Shown: piece by piece, positions 55,981-64,000 of the stretch
Layout of the letters: each line of letters opens with the position of its first letter
Position numbering within the stretch: position 1 is the stretch's first letter
From: Phalacrocorax aristotelis
Taxonomy: Eukaryota > Chordata > Aves > Suliformes > Phalacrocoracidae
Assembly: GCF_949628215.1 (NCBI RefSeq)
Contig: NW_027441286.1
Coordinates: forward strand, 124,001-188,000
DNA: 64,000 nt
Direction of reading: 5' to 3'
Notes under the pieces: generated by a model
What the model saw: the letters and a program-made list of their open reading frames with translations, nothing else
What the model was told of the DNA's origin: nothing
Databases searched by the model: none
Program-made: the position numbers and the translations under genes

Positions 55981-56502
55981 TGTGAGAGACTGAACTAAGG
56001 TATTGTTTATTAAGACTTATGTTAAAGTTCAATGTAAAGCATGCGAAGAATACCTCCCAGGCGTGTTTATGCAAGATAACCACCAGATGTCCAAACTTAT
56101 CGACAGAGATAAGACAAGCAACCCCATATATCACCAGGAAGCAGGAAACGACCCCCTAACAACAACTGAAGCATGCGAAGAATACCTCCCAGGCGTGTTT
56201 ATGCAAGATAACCACCAGATGTCCAAACTTATCGACAGAGATAAGACAAGCAACCCCATATATCACCAGGAAGCAGGAAACGACCCCCTAACAACAACTG
56301 AAGCATGCGAAAAGTACCTCCACTATCTCATTGAACATGGAAGTAAAGATGTATAAAGAGAGACTGTTTGAACTGCTCAGTACGGCAGTTGGCGGAGCGC
56401 AGACTCCCCTGCCGTCCAGCGCTGTATTTGCTCATATTCTACTTGCTACAATTAATAAAATTCTAATTGGATTATGATCCATTGTGGTCTAAATTTATGA
56501 CA
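55981..56502 (+). repeat. Provirus A second copy 5' LTR (522 bp)
   Basis: Long form with two 132-bp blocks, like the unit 3 3' LTR, but it carries cagtacgg as in the unit 3 5' LTR. Confidence 0.95.
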
Positions 56503-56898
56503 ATTTGGTGCCGTGACTCGGATAAGGAACGGTGAGCTTCTGTCCTCCGGGGAGGCGCCCCGCGGCAATCCGCGGCCCCGCGACCGACGGCTTACCTCAA
56601 CCTTACCGACGAACCTAAATTCTAGAATGATGAGCAAAGGAGAAACCGGTAAAATCCCATAAAAATTCTGTGCACGGGAGTCCGGACGAAGACGCAGGGC
56701 GCGTAAGTATATGGCGAATTTGTTCGCGGGTTTACCGTTCGGGCGGGATTGGGTTTCCTGGAATATAACGAGTGAGAGGTTCGCTATATTGAACCAGGCG
56801 AGTGCGGACCCTTAAGTACTGCGTTTCCCATCTCCCGCGAGGGACTGGGCCAGGAACAAGGGGAACGAGTGAGTGCGCGCTTGTGGATATTCCAGAAG

Positions 56899-57122
56899 AT
56901 GGGGGCGAAGGGCAGCAAGCCTTCGACTCCCATGGGAAAGGTACCCACTGTACCTAAGAATACCCCTCTGGCATATATCCTAGACAATTGGAGATATTTC
57001 CCTGGAACCCTAGGGAAAGATAAACAAAAAATGATAAAATATTGTACTAGGATATGGGGAGGGAAGAAGATTTCTAAAGATGACGTTTGGCCAGTCTATG
57101 GGTCAGAAGAGGATTGGGTCAG
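56899..57122 (+). pseudogene. gag: Provirus A second copy, gag 5' part
   Basis: Identical frame to 31131-31354 (MGAKGSK start), cut at the ERV-L insertion; the downstream part is missing. Confidence 0.9.
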
Positions 57123-57624
57123 TGTGCTGGTTTTGGCTGAGAAGGGGTTAATTCTCCTCACTGTGGGGGTCAGCTACCTTTCCAGCTTCCCGCGCTCTGC
57201 CGCGTGGCGTGGCAGGGGGGGCTGGGAGGGGCAGGGCCATGGTGGGGGCGGCTGACCCCGACTGGCCAATGGCAGGTTCATTCCATACCATGTGACACCA
57301 TGACCAGTATATTGAGGGGGGGAGTGGCAGCGCGCGGGCGGCGCGGCGTCGGGTCGGCGGGCGGCGAGCGGCTGCGGCGCGTGCGGTTTGTTCCGGCGGT
57401 TCGTTCCCCCTCTCCCCTCCCCTCCCTTCCCCCCTCCCCCGGGGCTTTGCGCCTCTCATTGTTCTCCTTCACATTGCATTTCTACTGTTGTTTCTTTTAA
57501 TTTTCATTATTAAACTGTTCTTATCCCAACCCACGAGCGTTACCCTTCTGATTCTCTCCCCCATCTACCGGTGGGGGAGTGAGCGAGCGACTGTGTGGGG
57601 CTGAGCTGCCGCTAAACCACGACA
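57123..57624 (+). repeat. ERV-L copy 2 5' LTR
   Basis: 502 bp, same as in copy 1; primer site at 57632-57649. Confidence 0.93.
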
Positions 57625-57689
57625 GTCTTTTTGGCGCCCAACGTGGGGCACGAGGGTTGGAGATAACAACAGCTGCTGGTCACAGCACC

Positions 57690-59558
57690 ATGTTGTCCTT
57701 TTTGCAGTGGGTGTTAAAAATCGGTGTTGGTTGTTTGAGTCTGCTGTGTTCTGCTGTGATTAGTAATGTTTTGCCTACGAGATTTGTTATACAAACACTC
57801 GTTTTCAGCTTTACCTGGTATTTGGGGTTTTTGCTGAAACCGTTACTGTACTTCGGATACCACCTTGTTGAGGCAATTAGCAATTATACCTCCTCCTCTG
57901 AGAGATTTTATATGGAGGAAATACAGAATAATACCTTTGCAACTTTGTTCTATGATGTCTGTGCCTTTGTTACAACAACGTTTTTGTATCTTGAACATCC
58001 TTGGGTGGTTAAGGTGCAGTCATTGTTAGTTTTTGGGCATGTTGTTTTGGTTTTGACTAAGCAACTTAAGAATATCACCCAGAAATCTGCCCCGAGGCTT
58101 GATAGTTACGAGTGGCAGGGCATGTGGGATAGCATGGGCAAATACCTAGGGCAGTGGGCACCCCCAGTGTTTTGGAGTTTCACCCCCGAGCAAGTGCAGA
58201 ATCCTAAAAAACTAGTAGAATATTTGGAAAAAGTATGTTGTTACGCTGGGAACTCCAGAGAGACACAGATAACTGCAACGTGCTGGGGTCTGGCCCATGC
58301 ATACCGAGCCCTGCTCAACAGTATTCAGTGCCCCCAGGGGGAAGAGAATGTCTCTGGATTGAAATGCAAAGTGACTGGCACTGTAGACAATCCAGCCCTG
58401 ACAACAGGCACTGCAGCCACTCAAACCCCCACAACAAGTACCGGAGCTAGCTCAGAAAATAAACCCGTACCAGTATCAGTTGCCCCCATACATAAGACGA
58501 AATATTGGAAGCGGACATCAACTCGTTTAGAACGGGATGATGAAGAACCAGGGCCATCGCGGGGAGAGGAGGGAGAAGTAATAAATGAAATAGAGACCAC
58601 CCGATCCCTGTCCTTAAGCGAGTTGCGAGATATGCGAAAAGATTATAGCCGTCGTTCAGGTGAGCACATTGCCACCTGGCTGCTCCGATGCTGGGATAAT
58701 GGGGCCAGTAGCCTGGAACTAGAGGGAAAAGAAGCCAAACAATTGGGATCCCTTTCTGGGGAAGGGGGCGTTGACAAAGCAATTGAAAAAAAACCACAAG
58801 CCCTCAGCCTCTGGAGGCGACTCCTGTCTGGAGTGAAGGAAAGGTATCCCTTTAAAGAAGATGTTACATATCGCCCAGGAAAATGGACAACTATGGAGAA
58901 AGGCATCCAGTATCTCAGGGAATTAGCTGTGTTTGAGGTGATTTATGGTGACCTGGATGATCAACGGTCATCCAAAGATCCAGATGAAGCCGAGTGCACA
59001 CGACCCATGTGGCGGAAGTTTGTACGGAGCGCACCATCTTCGCATGCAAACTCATTGGCAGTGATGTCCTGGAAAGATGACGAGACACCAACGGTGGCAG
59101 AGGTGATAGATAGGCTCCGGGATTATGACACAAATATCTCTTCCTCGCTTGTCTCTGCTGTGGAGAAACTATCCCAAGAGGTCCAGCAACTCAAAGAAGA
59201 TCTGTCCTACTCCCCACCTCGACAGAGCAGTGTCTCAGCTGTTAGGAATAAGCGTCCTTTGGCTCAAAGAAGGGGATACACACCACGGGCCACCCTATGG
59301 TTCTACCTGCGTGACCACGGAGAGGACATGATGAGGTGGGATGGCAAGCCTACTTCGACCCTACAGGCACGAGTACATGAACTGCAAGGAAGAACAGTCA
59401 CTCAGGGAGGCTCTTCCAGGAAAGCTGCTGCTCCAGTTTCCAGCGAGCAAGTCCCCAGACAGAGGAGTAGAAGCGCAGATTTTATTTCTAAGTGTAATAG
59501 AGGGACTCCTGATTCACATTTACAGGAAGTGAGTTGTGACTGCCATGATCAGGACTAG
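57690..59558 (+). CDS. gag: ERV-L copy 2 Gag-like polyprotein
   Basis: 622 codons, translation the same as copy 1, ending in UAG 59556-59558 with pol in frame behind it. N-terminal hydrophobic segments are retained. Confidence 0.8.
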   Translation: MLSFLQWVLKIGVGCLSLLCSAVISNVLPTRFVIQTLVFSFTWYLGFLLKPLLYFGYHLVEAISNYTSSSERFYMEEIQNNTFATLFYDVCAFVTTTFLYLEHPWVVKVQSLLVFGHVVLVLTKQLKNITQKSAPRLDSYEWQGMWDSMGKYLGQWAPPVFWSFTPEQVQNPKKLVEYLEKVCCYAGNSRETQITATCWGLAHAYRALLNSIQCPQGEENVSGLKCKVTGTVDNPALTTGTAATQTPTTSTGASSENKPVPVSVAPIHKTKYWKRTSTRLERDDEEPGPSRGEEGEVINEIETTRSLSLSELRDMRKDYSRRSGEHIATWLLRCWDNGASSLELEGKEAKQLGSLSGEGGVDKAIEKKPQALSLWRRLLSGVKERYPFKEDVTYRPGKWTTMEKGIQYLRELAVFEVIYGDLDDQRSSKDPDEAECTRPMWRKFVRSAPSSHANSLAVMSWKDDETPTVAEVIDRLRDYDTNISSSLVSAVEKLSQEVQQLKEDLSYSPPRQSSVSAVRNKRPLAQRRGYTPRATLWFYLRDHGEDMMRWDGKPTSTLQARVHELQGRTVTQGGSSRKAAAPVSSEQVPRQRSRSADFISKCNRGTPDSHLQEVSCDCHDQD

Positions 59559-62500
59559 AGGGGCCCTGCCTCCAGCCGGGTGGAGGAAAGGGATAACCGG
59601 GCTTACTGGACTGTGTGGATCCGATGGCCTGGCACGTCCGACCCACAGGAGTATAAAGCTTTAGTGGACACCGGCGCACAGTGCACCTTAATGCCATCAA
59701 ACTATATAGGGGCAGAACCCATCAGCATTGCTGGAGTGACAGGGGGATCCCAAGAGCTAACTGTATTGGAGGCCGAAGTGAGCCTAACTGGCAATGAGTG
59801 GCAGAAGCACCCCATTGTGACTGGCCCAGAGGCTCCGTGCATCCTTGGTATAGACTACCTCAGGAGAGGGTATTTCAAGGACCCAAAAGGTTACAAGTGG
59901 GCTTTTGGTGTAGCTGCCTTGGAGACGGAGGAAACTGAACAGCTGTCTACCTTGCCCGGTCTCTCAAAGGACCCTTCTGTGGTGGGGTTGCTGAAGGTCA
60001 AAGAACAACAGGTGCCAATCGCCACCACAACAGTGCACCGGCGGCAATATCGCACCAACAGAGACTCTCTGATCCCCATCCATAAACTCATTCACCAACT
60101 GAGGAGCCAAGGAGTCATCAGTAAGACCCACTCACCCTTTAACAGTCCCATATGGCCAGTCCGGAAGTCTAATGGAGAGTGGAGACTAACAGTAGACTAT
60201 CGTGGCCTGAATGAAGTCACTCCACCATTGAGTGCTGCTGTGCCAGACATGCTAGAACTTCAATACGAACTGGAGTCAAAGGCGGCCAAGTGGTATGCCA
60301 CAATTGATATTGCTAATGCATTCTTCTCAATCCCTCTGGCAGCAGAGTGCAGGCCACAGTTTGCTTTCACATGGAGGGGCGTCCAGTACACCTGGAATCG
60401 ACTGCCCCAGGGGTGGAAACACAGTCCTACCATTTGCCATGGACTGATTCAGACTGTACTGGAACAGGGAGAAGCTCCAGAACACCTTCAATACATTGAT
60501 GACATCATTGTGTGGGGCAGCACAGCAGAAGAAGTTTTTGAGAAAGGTGAGAAAATAGTCCAAATCCTTCTGAAAGCTGGTTTTGCCATAAAACAAAGTA
60601 AGGTGAAGGGACCTGCACGAGAAATCCAGTTCTTAGGAATTAAATGGCAAGACGGTCGTCGTCAGATTCCAATGGATGTGATCAACAAAATAGCAGCCAT
60701 GTCTCCACCAACTAGCAAAAAGGAAACACAAGCTTTCTTGGGCGTTGTGGGTTTTTGGAGAATGCATATTCCAAATTACAGTCTGATCGTGAGCCCTCTC
60801 TATCAAGTGACCCGGAAAAAGAATGATTTCAAATGGGGCCCTGAGCAACGACAAGCCTTTGAACAGATTAAACGAGAAATAGTCCATGCAGTAGCTCTTG
60901 GGCCAGTCCGGGCAGGACAAGATGTAAAAAATGTGCTCTACACTGCAGCCGGGGAGAATGGCCCTACCTGGAGTCTCTGGCAGAAAGCACCTGGGGAGAC
61001 CCGGGGTCGACCCCTAGGGTTTTGGAGTCGGGGATACAGAGGGTCTGAAGCCCGCTATACTCCAACTGAAAAAGAGATATTGGCAGCATATGAAGGGGTT
61101 CGAGCTGCTTCAGAAGTGGTTGGTACTGAAGCACAGTTGCTCCTGGCACCCCGACTGCCAGTGCTGGGCTGGATGTTCAAAGGAAACATCCCCTCTACAC
61201 ACCATGCAACTGATGCTACGTGGAGTAAATGGGTTGCACTGATCACCCAGCGGGCTCGAGTAGGAAACCCCAGTCGCCCAGGAATCTTGGAAGTGATTAT
61301 GGACTGGCCAGAAGGCAAAGATTTTGGATTATCACCAGAGGAGGAGGTGACACGTGCTGAAGAAGCCCCACTGTATAACAAACTGCCAGAAGATGAGAAG
61401 CAATATGCCCTGTTCACTGATGGGTCCTGTCGCCTTGTGGGAAAGCACCGGAGATGGAAGGCTGCTGTATGGAGTCCTACACGACAAGTAGCAGAAACTG
61501 CTGAAGGAGAAGGTGAATCGAGCCAGTTTGCAGAGGTAAAGGCCATCCAGCTGGCCTTAGACATCGCTGAACGGGAAAAGTGGCCAGTGCTCTATCTCTA
61601 TACTGACTCCTGGATGGTGGCAAATGCCCTGTGGGGCTGGCTGCAGCAATGGAAGCAAAGCAACTGGCAGCGCAGAGGCAAACCCATCTGGGCTGCCACA
61701 TTGTGGCAAGATATTGCTGCCCGGGTAGAGAAACTGGTTGTAAAGGTACGGCATGTGGATGCTCACGTCCCCAAGAGTCGGGCCACTGAAGAACATCGAA
61801 ACAACCAGCAGGTAGATCGGGCTGCCAAGATTGAAGTGGCTGAGGTGGATCTGGACTGGCAGCATAAGGGTGAACTATTTCTAGCTCGGTGGGCCCATGA
61901 CACCTCAGGCCATCAAGGGAGAGATGCAACATACAGGTGGGCTCGTGATCGAGGGGTGGACTTGACCATGGGTATTATTGCACAGGTTATCCACGAATGT
62001 GACACATGCGCTGCAATCAAGCAAGCGAAGCGGGTAAAGCCTCTGTGGTATGGGGGACGATGGCTGAAATATAAATATGGGGAGGCCTGGCAAATTGACT
62101 ATATCACACTCCCACAGACCCGCCAAGGCAAGCGCCATGTGCTTACAATGGTAGAAACAACGACTGGCTGGCTGGAAACATATCCTGTCCCCCACGCCAC
62201 TGCCCGGAACACTATCCTGGGTCTTGAGAAACAAGTCCTGTGGCGACATGGCACCCCAGAGAGGATTGAGTCAGACAATGGGACTCATTTCCGAAATAGC
62301 CTCATAGACACCTGGGCCAAAGAGCACGGCATTGAGTGGGTGTATCACATCCCCTATCACGCACCAGCCTCTGGGAAAATTGAAAGGTACAATGGACTGT
62401 TAAAAACCACACTGAGAGCAATGGGGGGTGGGACATTCAAGCACTGGGATACACATTTAGCAAAAGCCACGTGGTTAGTCAACACGAGGGGATCTGCCAA

Positions 62501-62744
62501 CCGAGCTGGCCCTGCCCAGTCAGAAATCCTACATACTGTGGAAGGGGATAGAGTCCCTGTAGTGCACACAAAAAGTATGCTGGGCAAAACAGTCTGGGTT
62601 CTTCCTGCCTCTGGCAAAGGCAAACCCATTCGTGGGATTGTTTTTGCTCGAGGACCTGGGTGCACTTGGTGGGTGATGCGGGAGGATGGAGAAATCCGAT
62701 GTGTGCCTCAAGGGGATTTGATTTTGGGTGAAAACAGTCAATGA
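59559..62744 (+). CDS. pol: ERV-L copy 2 Pro-Pol (readthrough)
   Basis: Open in the gag frame throughout; same protease, YIDD RT, RNase H and DD35E integrase as copy 1. The difference at 62194 is silent. It could be expressed if the 5' LTR is active. Confidence 0.9.
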   Translation, partial: RGPASSRVEERDNRAYWTVWIRWPGTSDPQEYKALVDTGAQCTLMPSNYIGAEPISIAGVTGGSQELTVLEAEVSLTGNEWQKHPIVTGPEAPCILGIDYLRRGYFKDPKGYKWAFGVAALETEETEQLSTLPGLSKDPSVVGLLKVKEQQVPIATTTVHRRQYRTNRDSLIPIHKLIHQLRSQGVISKTHSPFNSPIWPVRKSNGEWRLTVDYRGLNEVTPPLSAAVPDMLELQYELESKAAKWYATIDIANAFFSIPLAAECRPQFAFTWRGVQYTWNRLPQGWKHSPTICHGLIQTVLEQGEAPEHLQYIDDIIVWGSTAEEVFEKGEKIVQILLKAGFAIKQSKVKGPAREIQFLGIKWQDGRRQIPMDVINKIAAMSPPTSKKETQAFLGVVGFWRMHIPNYSLIVSPLYQVTRKKNDFKWGPEQRQAFEQIKREIVHAVALGPVRAGQDVKNVLYTAAGENGPTWSLWQKAPGETRGRPLGFWSRGYRGSEARYTPTEKEILAAYEGVRAASEVVGTEAQLLLAPRLPVLGWMFKGNIPSTHHATDATWSKWVALITQRARVGNPSRPGILEVIMDWPEGKDFGLSPEEEVTRAEEAPLYNKLPEDEKQYALFTDGSCRLVGKHRRWKAAVWSPTRQVAETAEGEGESSQFAEVKAIQLALDIAEREKWPVLYLYTDSWMVANALWGWLQQWKQSNWQRRGKPIWAATLWQDIAARVEKLVVKVRHVDAHVPKSRATEEHRNNQQVDRAAKIEVAEVDLDWQHKGELFLARWAHDTSGHQGRDATYRWARDRGVDLTMGIIAQVIHECDTCAAIKQAKRVKPLWYGGRWLKYKYGEAWQIDYITLPQTRQGKRHVLTMVETTTGWLETYPVPHATARNTILGLEKQVLWRHGTPERIESDNGTHFRNSLIDTWAKEHGIEWVYHIPYHAPASGKIERYNGLLKTTLRAMGGGTFKHWDTHLAKATWLVNTRGSANRAGPAQSEILHTVEGDRVPVVHTKSMLGKTVWVLPASGKGKPIRGIVFARGPGCTWWVMREDGEIRCVPQGDLILGENSQ

Positions 62745-63148
62745 ACTGAATGGCACAATGTGAACTGCTATATAATATTGTGTGTCACCTCTGTGTTGTA
62801 TCAATGATATCAGAGTACGAGCCTCCCAACCGATGGAAGATCAACTATGAAACAAGCCGTGCAGCAGTGATGGAACGATGACTGACTCGGTATGCAGCAA
62901 CCCAACGCCACACACCATCTCTCCCACCCGGAAAGACTGATACAACAGATGGAGCCCAGAGTCATGGACTGCGTGAACTCAATGGACATTTTAATGGACA
63001 TTTTACAGGGAAGATCCATGAACTAAGGGAATGATGTCTGTGTATTATGTTAAAGGATGGGAAGGGGAGGGGTGGTGGTTGGTACGGTTGTATTGCATCA
63101 TATGGGACCTGGGCATGGTGTAAGTGGTATGGAATAAGGGGTGGAGAA
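62745..63148 (+). other. ERV-L copy 2 3' untranslated region
   Basis: 404 bp, no env and no convincing open frame; ends in the same polypurine tract as copy 1. Confidence 0.7.
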
Positions 63149-63647
63149 TGTGCTGGTTTTGGCTGAGAAGGGGTTAATTCTCCTCACTGTGGGGGTCAGC
63201 TACCTTTCCAGCTTCCCGCGCTCTGCCGCGTGGCGTGGCAGGGGGGGCTGGGAGGGGCAGGGCCATGGTGGGGGCGGCTGACCCCGACTGGCCAATGGCA
63301 GGTTCATTCCATACCATGTGACACCATGACCAGTATATTGAGGGGGGGGCAGTGGCAGCGCGCGGGCGGCGCGGCGTCGGGTCGGCGGGCGGCGAGCGGC
63401 TGCGGCGCGTGCGGTTTGTTCCGGCGGTTCGTTCCCCCTCTCCCCTCCCTTCCCCCCTCCCCCGGGGCTTTGCGCCTCTCATTGTTCTCCTTCACATTGC
63501 ATTTCTACTGTTGTTTCTTTTAATTTTCATTATTAAACTGTTCTTATCCCAACCCACGAGCGTTACCCTTCTGATTCTCTCCCCCATCTACCGGTGGGGG
63601 AGTGAGCGAGCGACTGTGTGGGGCTGAGCTGCCGCTAAACCACGACA
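63149..63647 (+). repeat. ERV-L copy 2 3' LTR, divergent
   Basis: 499 bp. Differs from the other LTRs by an altered G-run and base (ggggggggcagtgg near 63343) and by loss of one 5-bp step in the ccctcccct tract (near 63445), as if its 3' part came from a different ERV-L insertion. Confidence 0.9.
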
Positions 63648-64000
63648 ACCCTGGAGACCACAATCAAGTGAAAAATTTCAGAACATGAAGCAAACACTAA
63701 ACTGACATAGTGGAATATTATTGATCTAGGATGGAAGTATTGAGAAAATTATTATTTCAGAACTTCCAAACAGGGGAAATGTAACCAAAGTGATGAAATC
63801 AACCAGAGACGGTGTTCCATCACGGGAACATGGAGCGTACCAATCAGCGTATCTGTCGATCTGGATTTTAGTCCCTAGGCGATCATTAATGCGAACAGAA
63901 CAACAGACAACGTGCTTCTGTCAGAAAAGGATGACAAAACGCGGTTTCGCTTAGCAGACTGAGAAAACTAGCCAAGACTGCCAAGAGTAAGAGCCGAGAA
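63648..64000 (+). mobile_element. ERV-C copy 4, 3' end, cut by window edge
   Basis: Starts inside the integrase (accctggagaccacaatc, equal to position 16615 onward in copy 1), then the 3' LTR from 63780, which runs off the window. Everything upstream in this ERV-C copy is missing; the left edge is the ERV-L LTR end. Confidence 0.92.

Larger units (their letters stand above)
55981..57122 (+). mobile_element. Provirus A second copy, 5' fragment only
   Basis: 5' LTR 55981-56502 (522 bp, with the duplicated 132-bp block), tRNA-His-type primer site 56506-56523, leader with donor at 56703, and gag from ATG 56899 to the ERV-L junction at 57122. Same minisatellite junction and same ERV-L insertion point as in unit 3, so this is a segmental copy, not a new integration. 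The rest of gag, pol, env and the 3' LTR are absent. Confidence 0.94.
57123..63647 (+). mobile_element. ERV-L copy 2, right end recombined
   Basis: Same as ERV-L copy 1 at an offset of exactly 25768 bp up to the 3' LTR start. The left flank has GTCAG (57118-57122), but the right flank is accctggag, ERV-C integrase sequence, not GTCAG. Only a few base differences from copy 1 were seen (62194, 62831, 62971). Its 3' LTR, 63149-63647 (499 bp), carries small indels absent from the other three ERV-L LTRs. Confidence 0.93.
7427..64000. repeat. Tandem array of ~10-kb units (macrosatellite-like)
   Basis: Four successive segments share one order: purine-rich repeat, CpG-rich segment, 11-bp minisatellite, purine-rich repeat, ERV-C. 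Boundaries drawn at the ERV-C 3' LTR ends give 7427-17329, 17330-27460, 27461-53086 and 53087 onward. Unit 3 is 25.6 kb because provirus A (15.57 kb plus a 4-bp duplication) sits in its minisatellite; without it the unit is about 10.05 kb. Units 3 and 4 share private variants (an extra ggggc in the CpG segment; accctgggcacgg preceded by ctgc), so they are the closest pair there. The array continues past the window end. Confidence 0.95.

Noticed and set aside
1-64000. tRNA, rRNA or snRNA genes
   Set aside because: I saw no cloverleaf with A/B boxes, no rRNA-like stretch and no snRNA core outside the retroviral primer sites; a covariance-model scan was not possible here.

Overview
The window looks like repeat-rich DNA from a bird genome, probably a heterochromatic or ampliconic region such as a sex-chromosome or subtelomeric block. 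The inference rests on an ERV-L-type element whose LTR begins tgtgctggttttggctgag (a family type common in birds), gamma-like ERVs, a CTCF-type CpG-rich segment, and no bacterial or phage gene organisation. There are no ribosome binding sites, operons or CRISPR arrays. The species cannot be named from sequence alone.

Layout. Positions 1-7160 are a minisatellite built on a 21-bp unit (halves cccagtacat and cccagttccct). It is arranged in higher-order repeats of about 1.2 kb, several with an exact strand inversion, so that palindromes with 30-bp arms occur at the centres. At 7161 the array joins an LTR fragment and a tandem series of about 10-kb units begins: unit 1 7427-17329, unit 2 17330-27460, unit 3 27461-53086, unit 4 from 53087 past the window end. 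Each unit holds (i) a purine-rich degenerate repeat, (ii) a 2.6-kb CpG-rich segment with paired ZNF143-type motifs, an E-box, a consensus CTCF motif and candidate minus-strand exons, (iii) an 11-bp minisatellite (cacagttccct), (iv) more purine-rich repeat and (v) an old, env-less, frame-broken gamma-like ERV, here called ERV-C. All ERV-C copies share the same lesions, so they spread by segmental duplication.

Unit 3 carries a nearly complete gamma-like provirus, here called provirus A (30345-45912; tRNA-His-type primer site; 4-bp target duplication CCTC), inserted in the 11-bp minisatellite. Its gag is split by a complete, very young-looking env-less ERV-L element (31355-37882; identical-looking LTRs; 5-bp target duplication GTCAG; open gag and pol). 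Unit 4 carries the left end of the same provirus with the same ERV-L insertion (offset exactly 25768 bp). Its right ERV-L LTR, however, is joined directly to ERV-C integrase sequence, best explained by LTR-LTR recombination.

Retroviral gene logic: in both provirus A and ERV-L, gag and pol lie in one frame separated by a single UAG with a 6-bp hairpin 9-10 nt downstream, which suggests stop-codon readthrough. Provirus A has an unusual 0.8-kb pol-env gap holding a small membrane/Cys-rich open frame with no counterpart I recognise in simple gammaretroviruses, and a TATATAAA box just upstream of env. Its env is broken (two in-frame stops and a frameshift) while pol is open. A second Cys-rich module with similar cysteine spacing forms the env 3' tail. 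The most interesting signals are this Cys-rich pair, the CTCF/ZNF143 macrosatellite unit, and the palindromic minisatellite.
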